Positions 40,309-52,080 of a stretch of 64,000 nt of DNA are shown in pieces. The stretch spans positions 248,001 through 312,000 of the forward strand of contig NC_134682.1 of the NCBI RefSeq assembly GCF_024713945.1, in the 5' to 3' direction. A program made the position numbers and the translations under genes. The notes under the pieces were generated by a model, which did not search any database, was not told the origin of the DNA, and saw only the letters and a list, made by a program, of their open reading frames with translations. The DNA is from Dermatophagoides farinae. Its lineage: Eukaryota; Arthropoda; Arachnida; Sarcoptiformes; Pyroglyphidae. Within the stretch, counting starts at the first letter, position 1. Every line of letters starts with the position of its first letter.

Positions 40309-41046
40309 TTAATCGTTTTTATTCGAAAAACCATCAATAATATTCATCCACGATAATGTTGATGAACGAATCCGATGCAATTGATCTTTTAGTTCATTTA
40401 TCCTTGCTGTCATGTCTGATGATTCGATTTTTACAGCATCATTTGGGTCTATTTTTATCATATTTTCTTTCGATGTTTCCTGAATAGTTTGATAAAGATT
40501 GGAAATATTTTTCAAATTCATGTCAAGGGTTTTGGCTATTTCAGTTGATGAACCATTCGACGAAATGCAATGCTGGTGGTGGTGATCTAAATTGAAATTG
40601 AATACATTTGTTTCCATTGATTCGATAGCTTCTTGCAATTGTTCAATCAATTTTTCATTGTTTTTCGATTCATTTTGACAATTGAATTTATCTTTCATTG
40701 TTTTAACATGATTAGATTTGGCAATATTCGCGTAGAATTGATCGAAACTTTCTACCATATCCGATTGAAACAATGATGGTTCATTCATATTCTCTTGATT
40801 GATGATTACATCCTTGAATTGTTGATTGTTATCATCAATCTGTCGTAGCACACGAAACATTGTGGCATGGTTGAAGAATTTTTGAGCATTTCGTTTGTTT
40901 TTCACTTTCCAGACGACATAATTCAAAACTTGTTGTAAACATGGTTTTTTTAACATTTCATGAATGAGTGCTTCATTCAGATCTAAATTTAACTCATTTT
41001 GAGCCCAATTTTTGATTTGATTTTCATTAATATTTTCGGGTAACAT
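40309..41046 (-). CDS. Small coiled-coil protein, possibly HAUS5-like augmin subunit
   Basis: A single-exon frame of 245 residues from ATG to stop. The N-terminus (MLPENINENQIKNWAQNELN, then PCLQQVLNYVVWKVKNKRNA) resembles in layout the N-terminal helical module of HAUS5, where a short motif precedes a block on chromosome-like repeats ending in a basic helix; this is a weak, remembered likeness. The rest is helical and Asn/Gln/Glu-rich with coiled-coil character (NEKLIEQLQEAIESMETN, TLDMNLKNISNLYQTIQE, ARINELKDQLHRIRSS). Human HAUS5 is over 600 residues, so this would be a strongly shortened form or another protein. Codon use and composition look like a real gene. No membrane segment or catalytic motif is visible. 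Function unknown. Confidence 0.6.
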   Translation of the reverse strand: MLPENINENQIKNWAQNELNLDLNEALIHEMLKKPCLQQVLNYVVWKVKNKRNAQKFFNHATMFRVLRQIDDNNQQFKDVIINQENMNEPSLFQSDMVESFDQFYANIAKSNHVKTMKDKFNCQNESKNNEKLIEQLQEAIESMETNVFNFNLDHHHQHCISSNGSSTEIAKTLDMNLKNISNLYQTIQETSKENMIKIDPNDAVKIESSDMTARINELKDQLHRIRSSTLSWMNIIDGFSNKND

Positions 41047-41611
41047 TACTGATGCTTGTGGTCGTAATCAATGACTAATTTTGATTTCCTAATAAAAAAT
41101 GCTATAATTTGAGCATGGACACATGAAAAAAAAATTCCGTTGGAATTTTTTTGACATTCCATGTCCCATAAATAAACGACGTTCTTTGAAAAATTCAAAA
41201 AAAAAATTTTTAATTCAATAAAGATGGATAAAGAAAGCAGATAAAATATAAAATTTATATGAAGCAAAGAAAAACAACAACATATTATAATTGTATAAAA
41301 ATTTATCGTCGATTTATATAAATAAAATTCCAATCCAATTTTCAAGTTTTTATTTTCCAAATCCATTCTTTCCAGTAAAATCAAAGCGAGCCATTCATCA
41401 TTGGTTTTTTTTTAATTGGTGATTATATTGGTGTCTGTGTGTGCGTTTGCTGAATTTTCCTGAATCTGGTCAGATGCCGTTGAAATTTTTGTTGATTATT
41501 AAATATGAAAATGATGCCAAATCCATGTTGCGTGTAAGCAGCATTCGAACCGTAAAAAAACAAATTCAAATTGAGGTTTTGGATTGTTTGTTTGATTGAA
41601 AAAAGGCAATA
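41047..41611. other. Intergenic region, myosin-rod 3' UTR
   Basis: About 565 bases between the coiled-coil gene start and the myosin-rod stop. AT-rich; nothing beyond expected UTR and promoter sequence is seen. The minus-strand frame 41384-41046 is Leu/Phe/Ile-rich and not supported. Confidence 0.5.
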
Positions 41612-44600
41612 TTAAAGTAGTTCCGATTCCAGTTTCATTGTATCCAATCGCTAAAGAAAATTAAATGAAAATTCAAATCAGACTAGACTATATTTTTGTG
41701 AATCAAATAAAACTTACCATTGGACTAGTCGATCGTCTTGCTCCAGCTGGTGGTACAAATGAACTAGCTCGTGTTCTTGCTCGTAATTTGGCCAAATTCG
41801 TTTGACTATTATCGGCTCTATCTTCGGCTTCTTCTAATTCTTGTGTCAATTTACGATATTTAGCCATATTCAATGCTGCAATCTCTTCAGCTTCTTCAAT
41901 CTGTCTTTTGTATGCTTTACATTTTTGACTAAGTTTTTCAGCCAAATCTTGCAGATGTTCAGTATTCTTTTTCATTTCATCCAATTCAAATTCCGTTTCT
42001 TTTATCTTTCGATCAGCTTTACGTAGATTTTTCGATGATTCGGCATATTTTCTTTGTTCACTTTCTAATTCTTGTGTCAATTCACGAACACGAGCTTCAA
42101 GTTTGGCGATGGTCTTACGGCCAGCAATCATGGCAGCTTGTTCAGCTTCATCTAATCGAATTTGAAGTTCTTTAACTTGTTCTTCCAATGATTTACGCAT
42201 CTTTTCTTCGGCTTGAGCATGATCTTGTTCCTCTTTAAGTTCATCGGCCAATCGTGCAGCATCCATAATGGCTTTTTTGCATTTATCATCCAACAATTTC
42301 AATTCATTCAATGTTTCATCCAGATCCGATTTCAAAATCTGATGTTCACCTTCTAATTTACGTTTAGCATTGGATAATGCAGCATTCATTCCATTCAATT
42401 CTTGATTCAATTCATTCAAATCGCCCAATTCATTTTCCAGGTTACGGCATTTACGATCGGATAATTCCAACATGGTTCTAGTCTGGTCCAATTCATTATG
42501 TAATGCATGACATTTACGTTCAGAAGCGGCATATAATTCTTGTGCTTCCTCTTTTTCACGTCGTTCTCGATCACATTGATGTTGTAGATCTTTAATATTA
42601 TCTTGTAATTTATGAATAAAGCTCTGTGCTTCAGATAATTGTTTATTGACACCATCCAATGCCATTTCCAATTCAACTACATCATTTTCAAGTTTCTTTT
42701 TAGCTCTCAATGCCTCGGCACGACCACGAGCTTCTTGCTCAAGACTGACCTGCATTTGATCCAATGTTTTTTGCATATTCTTACGAACACCTTCGAACTC
42801 TTCTTCCTTTTCCCGGATGTGTCTATCGTGTTCAAGTTTTGCTTGTTCCAATGCTTGTTGAGCAGCATAAACTTTGTTCTCTTCCATTTCTAAAGCAGTT
42901 TCTGCTTCGGCCAATGCATTTTGTAGTTCTTCTTTTTCCATCTGTAATCGTTTACGATTCATTTCCAAATCATTGATCTGTCTGCTACTTTCACTCAATT
43001 GATCCAATAGATCTTTGACTTCGCTTTGTAGATTTTTATTTTCACGCTTAGCAGATTCATGTTGTTCTTGTAGTTCTTCAAATGCAGCTTTCAATTTGAA
43101 CAATTCGGTAGAATAATTTCGACATTCTTTCTGTGAAGCATCAAGTTCACTAGCCAAATCACTGCATCGTTGTTTCCATTCCATAATTTCTTTCATACAA
43201 GCTTTGACTTTCTTATCCAATGTTACAGCCAATGCTCTCGTCTGTTCCAATTCGTTGGCTAATTCTTCAGCTTCTTCAATCAGTTTTTGTTTCGATTTTT
43301 CCAAACCAGAAACCTTAATATTCAATTGTTCAATATGATCATCGGCCTCTTGAAGTCGAATGGTCAATTTTTTACGCATTTCTTCCATTTCTTCACGAAG
43401 TACATAGCCAGCACTTTCAAATTTAGCTTTCCATTGTTGAACCTCTTCCAAAGCTTTACTAATCTGATGGTGAAGATTTCTTTTGATTGTTTCATCATCT
43501 TCAATCGTTTTTCGGGCACCTTCTAATTCGATTTCGAGGTTACGATATTTGCTCAAAATAGCAAGGCGCTCCTATATTGACATTCATTGAATGATTAAAC
43601 AAATCGAATTTCACACAAACACAATAACATACCTGTGTTTCATGAGCAACTTGATTTTTCGCTTCCTCCAATTCACGTTTCAATTGATCTTTAATTTTTT
43701 CAATACTTTCCAATTGTGCTTGTGCTTCTAGACATTGTTTTTCTGCTTCAATTTTTTGATATTCAATTTTCTTTTTCGATGCTTCCGTATCCTGTATTGT
43801 ACGTTGGGCATCTTCATATTTCTTTTTCTCTTCTTTTAATTGCGATTCCAATTGTTTATTATGACGCTCAAGATTTGCCTACAAAGTTAAAAAACAAAAC
43901 AAAACATAAAAAAAGAATTTCAAAAACATAAAAAAACAACATCGATTGCCACATTTCGCATGAATGATGATAATCCAGACAGTGAGAAAGATGATGATGA
44001 TGATGATGACAGCTGGGCAATTAATCTATTTAAACTTGGAATTTTTTTTTCATTTTCTTTCAAAACAACATGCAATACACACACACACACACACCCTCAG
44101 CATTACCTAAATTGCGAAGGGAAAAAAATATATCCATTTTTAGCAAAAGAATTTCAATATTCGGTATGCTAAAAAATATTAATTTCAATAATAAAGACAG
44201 TGATAATGATTTTTTTTTCACTAGAAAAAAAAACGAAAGACATGACGAAAATTTCCACATCTAGTCGTCATCATAAGCATCATTGGCTTGTTATTTTTTT
44301 TTATTTTTATTTTTTTTTTGTTTCATTCAATTCAAGTAACAAAATTACCTTCAAATTCTTAGTCAAAGTTTATTTTGACAGACAAACATTTCTTTATCTC
44401 ATTTACACTTTTCCGATTGAACGAGAATTTGTTGCAGAATATTTTATTCCTTTAAGAATATTAATAATAAGCTCACTTTATTCCCACTAACTATAATTAG
44501 CACACATCGATTTATGCGGCCATTGAGAAATAATAAAAAACATGCATATTTACATGATACATTTGTCAATGATGATGGTGATGATGAGAAAATTGCATTT

Positions 44601-45800
44601 TTTCACTCTTACTACTCTACTCTAGTCTGTGAGTGATATGATGTGATTGCAACCAGCTAAACTAACCTAAACGAAAACGCAAATTGGCTAAAGATATTTT
44701 TGTTTTACTTTTCGCGTTTTTAATTATAATAATAAAAATACACAAAACTTTGTTTGTATTACAAACGGAAAAAATTTCATCATCATCAAGAAATAATTTT
44801 TTCAAATTATTAATCCATAATGAGAAAAGAAAAAAAAATTCTTGGTTAATTTTGCAAAAATAAAAATTTCGGATTTTTGTGTGCTAAAAAAAATGTTGAA
44901 TGTTTTTTCTCACTTACCTGAATTTTTCGTGCATTTTCCAATTGGGCTTGCAAATCGGATACCTGAACCGTAAGGCCAGCATTATCTTTCTCTACCCTAA
45001 ACAGAAAAATGATTTACAATCAAGTAAAACAGAAGCAACGACTAACTTTGATTTTGCTCTGTTTGTCAAATCGATCTGTTCCTGTGTTTCATTAAGTATA
45101 TCGGTATTTCGTTTTCGTAACGATGATGCTTCGGTTTCGTGATTAACATTGGATGTTTCCAATTCTCGTCGTAATTTGCTTGTTTCAGCTTCTAATCGTC
45201 GAACAGCTTCGTTTGACAATGCATTTTGATTGTCTAATTCATCGCAACGATTATGCAATTCATCAACTTCTCTTGTTAAATCGGTTCGCTGTTTTTCGGC
45301 TTTAATTCTTACTTTTCGTTCTTTGTCTAATTCTTCTTCTAGTTCTTCGATTCTTGCCTAAATAAAAATACACGAAAGAAGCAATTGTTTTGAGAATAAT
45401 ATGATTTCTTTTGAAAATAAAAAAAAACATTTCTGGAACTTACCTCATAAAGAAAATGGACAACACGTGAACTGGCTTGTAGGATCGGTGCTTGAGCTTG
45501 TCGTACAATGCGTTTGCTTTCGGCACTCAAAGTAACCGTTGGTGACATATATTGTGCTTTCTGTTGTAATGGATAAAATGATGATTTATCTTCCAATGAT
45601 GGATCACCTTTGAAATTGGTTTTAAGAATTTGTTTAACTTGTTCCAGATCTGATTGTGCTGTGATTCTTTGTTCACGTTCAAGATTGGAACTAATGGTGT
45701 TTGAATCGCTTGTCGAATCCATTGTTGTTGTATGTTCGGGTGTTGGCAATTTAGCGGATAAAGTGGTGTGAATATCAACAGATTGTTCACTATCACTCAT
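41612..45800 (-). CDS. Myosin rod protein (motor-less myosin heavy chain tail; MYR/myorod-like)
   Basis: Thick-filament coiled-coil protein of muscle. Six exons: 45800-45444, 45357-45047, 44996-44918, 43878-43633, 43571-41718 and 41650-41612; in frame to about 961 residues. The first 119 residues are a unique, non-coiled head (MSDSEQSVDIHTTLSAKLPT, with a Ser/Thr-rich stretch). From about residue 115 a continuous heptad coiled coil runs to about residue 935. Its sequence is that of the muscle myosin heavy-chain rod: YRNLEIELEGARKTIEDD, CMKEIMEWKQRCSDLASELD, KLEGEHQILKSDLDETLNEL and AYKRQIEEAEEIAALNMAKY. The tail is Ser/Arg/Pro-rich (FVPPAGARRSTSPM), then RLDTMKLESELL from the last small exon. 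No motor domain lies upstream: bases 45801-47529 are noncoding, followed by another gene. It differs from paramyosin (the mite allergen group 11) in the sequence blocks I can recall. Analogous to Drosophila MYR and molluscan catchin, which are made from the Mhc gene. Confidence 0.88.
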
Positions 45801-47529
45801 TTTTTATTCAAGTTCAAAGGAAGATGGTTTTTATTCTGTTTGAAACGAATAAAGAGAAAAAAAAGTTTTTTCACTAAAATCCAACTGTATGATACTCGAT
45901 GTATCAATTGTGAATGAACAGACGAAATAAACAAACAAACAAACAGAATATAACGAAATGAATGAATTCGATCACATCGACACACTTATGAAATGAATAA
46001 TGATTCTTCCTTAAGGGTTCTCTCCAACAAAACAAACACACACACACACAACAGAATTCGGTTGATTTCTATAATTTATGGAATCAAAGAAGGAATAATT
46101 TCGTCTTTGTTAATTTGGCACAAAAATCGATGTATAATTCACCAATTATTTTTTCAAAACAGAAAAGAAGAAAATCTACAAGCAAGCATCAAGTTATGAT
46201 CCTCAACAAAACCAGAATGATGATGATGATCACTATAGTGTGTGTCTGTGTATATGTGTGTGGCAAGGATCGAAGGTTCGAATTTTATTGAAGCATTCGC
46301 CAGAGTGATGGTGGTGGTGGTGGTGGTGAATGCGACAAAGTTTTTTTGTATTTCAACATTTTGAATTATTGCAATTTTGGTTTTTTTCAAATTCTGGTTA
46401 ATTCTTTATGCCAATTCTGAAAAGTGTCTCACAACGATGATGACGACATAATTTTTTATATGAAATCACACAAAAAAAGAAAAAAAATAAATATTTTAGC
46501 CGCCCGACCCATTGATAGATTCTTTTTTTCGTGTGTGTGTGTGTGTGTATGTAAGAGTTGCAATTCTGGGAGTCAGAATAACATGTAAGTGCAATAAAAA
46601 GTGAATTAAAGCCGTAAACGAACAAAAACCATTTTCTTCCATGTTAAGAAAAGAATTATTTCCATACCATACAGTAGTCAACAAGCCATTTCATTTTAGC
46701 CACTGACTGACTGACTGACAGACTTGAATGAATGAATGAATGAATTTTTTGTATGGCAACAAGATATTATGGCATTGCAAATGGCAACGACAATGATGAA
46801 ATGGAAGCTAGAAAATTGTTTATCCAATTATATACCACCACCATCATTAACATCATGAGAAGCAAAATAAGACTAACATCAACAAACCGATGAATTTTTT
46901 TTTCATAGTTTTTGGCTTTGAATAGAGAAATAGGAAAATTTAAGAATATTTTTCCATACCAATTTTTTTTCTAACGATGATGTTGATGATAATGATGATA
47001 ACGACATGGTTTTTCATATGCCGGATGAATGAATGCATTCATGGATGTCATAGCTTTGACATATAAAGACAAAAAGGGGAATAATTTGAAAATTTCGTGA
47101 TTTTTTCATCATCATCAATCTAAAAATAGCCAAAAAAAAACGAAAATTACAAATAGATTATACTACAAGACGGTTCAGTTTTTACCAAAAAAAATTCTGA
47201 ATCAACAAATGATGATTTGGATTGATAGACAGTGATGATGATGAGGATGACAAAAAAAAAATCTCAAATGACAATGATTTATATTCATATTGATGGAACA
47301 GAAAATTAACAATAAAAATTTGACAAATTTGACAGATCAAGATGATGTTTGAAAAAATTTTTGAGCAAAAAAAAAAACAGAAAAATTCAAATCAAAATCA
47401 AATTCCAACACAAAACGAAGTCAATTGTCAAGATTCCAACACTAGATGTCATTATATGTTGTATCATTGGATTTGTTTGTTTTCCATCTCGCAATTTTGT
47501 GGACTCCACGTGGATAAGAATTTTGTATC
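45801..47529. other. 1.7-kb divergent region, myosin rod / NR2C2AP
   Basis: Promoter side for both divergent genes. Contains a GTGGTG run at 46308-46329, a GT run at 46530-46548, GACT/TGAC and TGAA repeats near 46700-46745, and ATG triplets. I looked here for a myosin motor-domain exon (GESGAGKT, LLEKSR-like motifs) on the minus strand and saw none. Confidence 0.6.
46308..46329. repeat. (GTG)7 triplet repeat
   Basis: Short GTG run in the noncoding region between the myosin-rod and NR2C2AP genes. Confidence 0.85.
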
Positions 47530-48065
47530 ATGAGTGTTAACTCGAATACTTTGGCCATTATAAATCGGGATTATGTCCTCAAGTATGTATCGTCATTACA
47601 AAATAAATTGTCAAATTTAACATTTACAAATTGTATAGCGTTAGTTCCGTATTGAATAAGGATCATAAACAATTTGGAAAATCATTTCTAACCGATGGTG
47701 ATGAAGAAACATGTTGGAATTCGGATGAAGGCAATTTTCAATGGATCTTTTGTTCATTTCATCATTCATTCATTTTAAATGAATTAAATATTCAATTTCA
47801 AGGTGGTTTTTCTTGTAAAAAACTTTTGATCAAACACCTGGACAACAATCAACGAGAACTTGGTGAATTTACCATTTACTGTGAAGATAATAATTTGCTA
47901 CAGAAATTCAAGGAAATCAATCCTCACCGATTTTTATCCCAATTCATTAGAATTATCTTTCTAGACTGTACCGATACATTTGGCCGTGTGATTGTCTATA
48001 AATTCGAATTATATGGACAACAATGCAAAAATCATGAATCGCAACAAAACTTTGTTAAACATTGA
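47530..48065 (+). CDS. NR2C2AP: NR2C2AP (TRA16-like) discoidin-fold protein
   Basis: Small nuclear protein with a galactose-binding/discoidin (F5/8C-like) fold; the human one binds and represses the orphan receptor NR2C2/TR4. Two exons, 47530-47582 and 47639-48065, separated by a 56-base intron; 159 residues (human 139). The match is clear along the length: VSSVLNKDHKQFGKSFL, DGDEETCWNSDEGNFQW, LNIQFQGGFSCKKLLI, then EDNNLLQKF and DCTDTFGRVIVYKFELYGQ. The last 53 bases overlap, in another frame, the start of the methyltransferase gene. No AATAAA signal lies between the two, which suggests a shared transcript. Confidence 0.93.
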
Positions 48066-49462
48066 TAAAGTTCTCAACCATTATCAATGGCTAATGGATT
48101 CTTATGTTCTTGATTTTTATCTCAATAACCATTGGAATAAATTGCCTGCAAAATGGTCTGAATGTTTAAACAAATTAAATCTATTTGACATACCTTGGTT
48201 ATTGGGCATTTCAAATAATCAATCCAAATGCACCATTGTGTTGCCATTAACTATGCTTTGTCTTCGATCATTATCAACGATTATTCGAATGATCAGGTCA
48301 AAGCCATTACATGAACAATTGTTTTTATCATCTAACTTGAAACAATCTCAAGAGAGACATCAATTTTCAGAAAATCTTTCCACTGATTTAGATCACATTC
48401 TTACCAGAGGTATCAAAGCAAAGAAACGTCATGAAATTCAACAATTATGTAAACTTATATCGACTGTGATGAATAAATTCGGCAATAATCTCGACATAAT
48501 CGACTTTGGATCAGGCAAATGTCATCTTTCCAGAATACTAGGACTTTGTTATGGATTCAAAGTATTCTGCATTGAAGCAAAAAGTGAAAATCTAAATGGT
48601 GCTATCAAACGAGAGAACAAAGTTATTCGAGCACTAAAAAAATACAAACGTTTCGATGTTGTCGAAGAAGAAAACATGCCCATTAAAGCTAATTGTTTCT
48701 TGACCAAAGAAAACAGAATCGATGAACTTTTTGGTGATAAAATAACTAGACCACATCTTTTACTTGGTTTACATGCTTGTGGTTCACTTTCGAATCTGAT
48801 ACTTGAAGAATTTGCAACCAATCCTGATTCCCATTGCCTTGTACTAGCCTGCTGTTGTTATATGAATTCCGAACTTTTTCGTTTCCCAATGAGTCAGCTG
48901 TTGAAAGAGAGTTCTCAATTTACACTGAGTATCTCGGCCAAAGAATTGGCTTGTCATGCCATTGAAAAATTTATCAATGATTTCAGTCAAAAAGGTAATA
49001 AAAAGAGAAAGTTGTTTCTTGTTTGATTCTAAATTTATTATTACTCATATAGAATTAGATTCACTCAAAGTTCATGGATATCGAGCTTGTTTAGAAGTGT
49101 TGTTGGAACGATATGCACCTCACATGCGATATAAATCAATGAAAAATGTAAAAATTACTGAGCAAATGTCATTTAAAGAATATGTGACTCGAGCTACCAG
49201 TGGATTAGATATATCAATTCCTGAATCAATTTTCGAATCAAACGACGATGGTAAAATAATCGATAATTTCATCAATCAAACAGATCAGGTCATTCTATTC
49301 TATTCATTGCGATTACTTTTGGCTCCGTTGATTGAATTGTACATTTTAATGGACTATCGCCATTATCTTTGTGAACAAAATCCAGTCCAAAATACTTATC
49401 TGATACCATTGTTTTCACCATCCATTTCGCCTAGAAATTTTATTCTAATAGCACACAAATAA
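48013..49462 (+). CDS. METTL25-family methyltransferase-like protein
   Basis: Putative SAM-dependent methyltransferase of the METTL25/METTL25B (RRNAD1) group; substrate not known from sequence. Two exons, 48013-48994 and 49053-49462; 463 residues if the ATG at 48013 is used; the ATG at 48034 is also possible. SAM-binding motif I is LDIIDFGSGKCHLSRILGL at about residue 155. Family blocks follow: RPHLLLGLHACGSLSNLILE, then CLVLACCCYMNSELFRFPMS, where the Cys cluster and FPMS are typical. The C-terminal part (LKVHGYRACLEVLLER, YSLRLLLAPLIELYILMDYR) also fits the family. The N-terminal 120 residues are family-like helices without a known motif. The stop TAA at 49460-49462 is followed at once by AATAAA (49463-49468). 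The start lies inside the NR2C2AP gene. Confidence 0.88.
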
Positions 49463-49468
49463 AATAAA
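49463..49468 (+). terminator. Polyadenylation signal directly after METTL25-like stop
   Basis: AATAAA begins on the base after the TAA stop codon. It is the first such signal downstream of both NR2C2AP and the METTL25-like gene, consistent with one transcript ending here. Confidence 0.6.
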
Positions 49469-50335
49469 TGTCAAGTTGATTTTTTTTCACTTTGCCCTTG
49501 TACATGTAACGTATGAATTTCGGATTCGAGAAAAAATTATTTCAAAAACATCTGTTTATCAACAAAAAAAAAAGGTGACGCTGAAATAAAAAGTTATGCA
49601 ATCTAGTCAATACGTTGTTGATGCTGATGATGATGATGGCTAAATTTGACAAATAAAGAAAGGAAAAAAGACTTTAATACTCTTACACACACACACACAC
49701 ACACAGGCAGTCCTTTAATCTGATAATTGTCTATTTTGACTTTGAATCATAAGCCTTATACCCAACCATACGACACAATGACATGACAATTCAATTTAAA
49801 GTCATTTGCACACCGCATCAAACACTACTACTTTAGTTTTTTTTGTATTTGTATAAACTCTGGTGTCGGAGTGTTTGCCTGTATTTTAAAAAACAAATGT
49901 CCATTTTCTCAGGTGTCGAGTGTGTTCGTTCATAAAACAAATTCGAATCAAGTGTACTTTATACCAACACACACGCACACAAACACACACACACATATGA
50001 TGATGATATATTTGTTGGACCTATAATAATTATGAATGAATTATGGTAGTCGATGTCCCGAACAAAATTGGGACCAAAGATTGTTTATGGCTCCTCCCAT
50101 ATTTCGGTTCACGATCGTGTTCATGACCGTTTTTTGATTGATCAACAAGTTCATTGTTCGGCCAAAAAGCTCTATAGAATATGATGATGATTTGGTTTTT
50201 TTCTCCTGGATCAAATTCGAACGTGAAAATATTGTTCAAGAATATAATGTTTGAGCTGATTTTTGATTCATTTGGAATCTGATCATTCTATTGATCGGTC
50301 ATTTTGATTGATCATTGGGTACAAACAAAGAGAAG
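49463..50335. other. Intergenic region between METTL25-like and NR2E genes
   Basis: Polyadenylation signal at 49463-49468, a CA run at 49685-49704 and another CA-rich stretch at 49968-49996. Upstream region of the nuclear receptor lies at the right end. No gene seen. Confidence 0.55.
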
Positions 50336-51810
50336 ATGCTACAATTTCGTGCCAATGTCAATCGATGTTTAGTATGTGGAGATCGGGCTTCCGGTCGTCA
50401 TTATGGAGTATTGAGCTGTGATGGATGTCGGTATGTTGATGATGAATGAAATGAAAAATTTTTTTACATTTTTTTTTCTTTCATTTCTCATAAGTGGATT
50501 TTTCAAACGAAGTGTTCGTCGTAATTTGAATTATCATTGTAAACAGAATAACCAATGCAATATCAATATTAATAATCGTAATCAATGTCAAGCTTGTCGA
50601 TTTCGTAAATGTCTGGCAGTAAAAATGAAACCTGAAGCCGTCCAAAATGAACGTATAAATTTGGCCACTACTTCATCATCGTCAGGTAGAAAATCTAGTC
50701 ATTTAAATTTAATCAATGGCAATGAACAACAATCATCAATGAACGCAACAACATCTTCGATGAATGTTCGACGTATACAGGCCACCAGCAGAATGGTGAA
50801 TGATTCTGTTCAACCTAATAAAATGACCGCTTCAACAACATTACAATGGAACAGCAATGCAAATCTTTTCAATTTTCAATTGGTTCTCTCGTGTAAGTTT
50901 TGTAGCTGTTAATAAATGAACAGAATCATTTTGATCCGCATAAATAAATAGCTGATGAATCTGCCATAATGAATCATATGCAAAATTATCGTCATGCTAG
51001 TTACCTGAATACAGCAACAATATCACCAATAATGTTTATTCACATTTATCATCTGATCGCAAATGTCGGTATGTTTAGTTAAAAATGTCAATCAATTACC
51101 GGTGGTTGAAATTTTAACATTTTTTTCATTTCCAACAGTGGAATGGTTTTTCAAAAATTTTACATTCGATAATGCAGCTAAAAAGGATTACCTACATCTA
51201 TTGGAAGAATCATTGAATCGATTACTCATTATTGATCTATCGGTTTATCGGAGTTTCTCATCACCATATATTCGCTACATCTATGAATGTTATTTTGTTA
51301 ATCAACAAGATCAAAACATTGTGAATGAAGTGATTCATTTTATAAGTTCATTACAATTGGATCTAGCTGATTTGGATAAATTGAAATTGTTGATTTTATT
51401 ACAATCAGGTACAATATTTATTGATCTGCTGAATGATCAATCATTGATTCATTCATTATTATTTTTTTTAAGATCATGTTTCATACATTCCACATTTGGC
51501 AACAATTTCATCATTGTATGATCAGGTACAGATGCAATTCTATCAAGATTTGAAACGAAAAATTTCAGGAACGGATACAGCAGCGGCAACAACAACAATA
51601 AGTCATCTAATTGAACAAATTATGTTACTACTATCGACAACGAAACGTTTACGGAAATCACATTTTCATCCAATTCATTGTGCATTTTTACGTTGGATTT
51701 CATTGAATCATCACCATCATCATCACCAGGCTATTACTAATCACGAAACTATCATGGAAAATGGACTTGACACCAACAACATCCTGTTGGATCAACATTC
51801 AAACATATAA
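50336..51810 (+). CDS. NR2E-group nuclear receptor (Hr83/PNR-like)
   Basis: DNA-binding transcription factor. Five exons: 50336-50430, 50495-50892, 50952-51068, 51139-51408 and 51473-51810; in frame to 405 residues. The C4 DNA-binding domain starts almost at the N-terminus, residues 10-80: [57 protein letters not shown]. The P-box is CDGCRGFFKRS with Arg; I remember this Arg from insect Hr83 (NR2E5), whereas tailless has Ala and PNR/dsf have Ser. The hinge is Ser/Asn-rich. The ligand-binding domain signature is [56 protein letters not shown]. It ends with [15 protein letters not shown] and a His/Asn-rich tail; a canonical AF-2 helix is not visible. Assignment to NR2E is firm, to Hr83 probable. 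Confidence 0.88.
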
Positions 51811-52080
51811 ATCTTTTCTCTTTATTTGTTAGATCAGTAAATACGTGTGTGTATGTGTGTGTGTGTGTGCGTGAGGGAAAATCAAAAATCATGATAAACT
51901 CATTTACACAAGAAAACAAAATTAAAAACCCACAATATACACACACTTTATTTATCATATATTAATTAGTAGATGAAGATATGAGAGAGAGAACGAGAAA
52001 AAAAGCATGAAAATTTGTATTAATGAAAAGAAAATAAAATTATTTTACAACATACAATTTGTATTTGTATTGATTTGTAC

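Noticed and set aside
41530-41610. A GGTTCGAAT box on the minus strand that resembles the TPsiC arm of a tRNA; another near 46273 on the plus strand.
   Set aside because: No matching acceptor or anticodon stem, and no A box at the right distance in either place.
41703-43851. Plus-strand open frames lying opposite the myosin rod exon (for example 42639-42893 and 43287-43526).
   Set aside because: They mirror the codon pattern of the coiled coil on the other strand and encode Phe/Leu-rich sequence without motifs.
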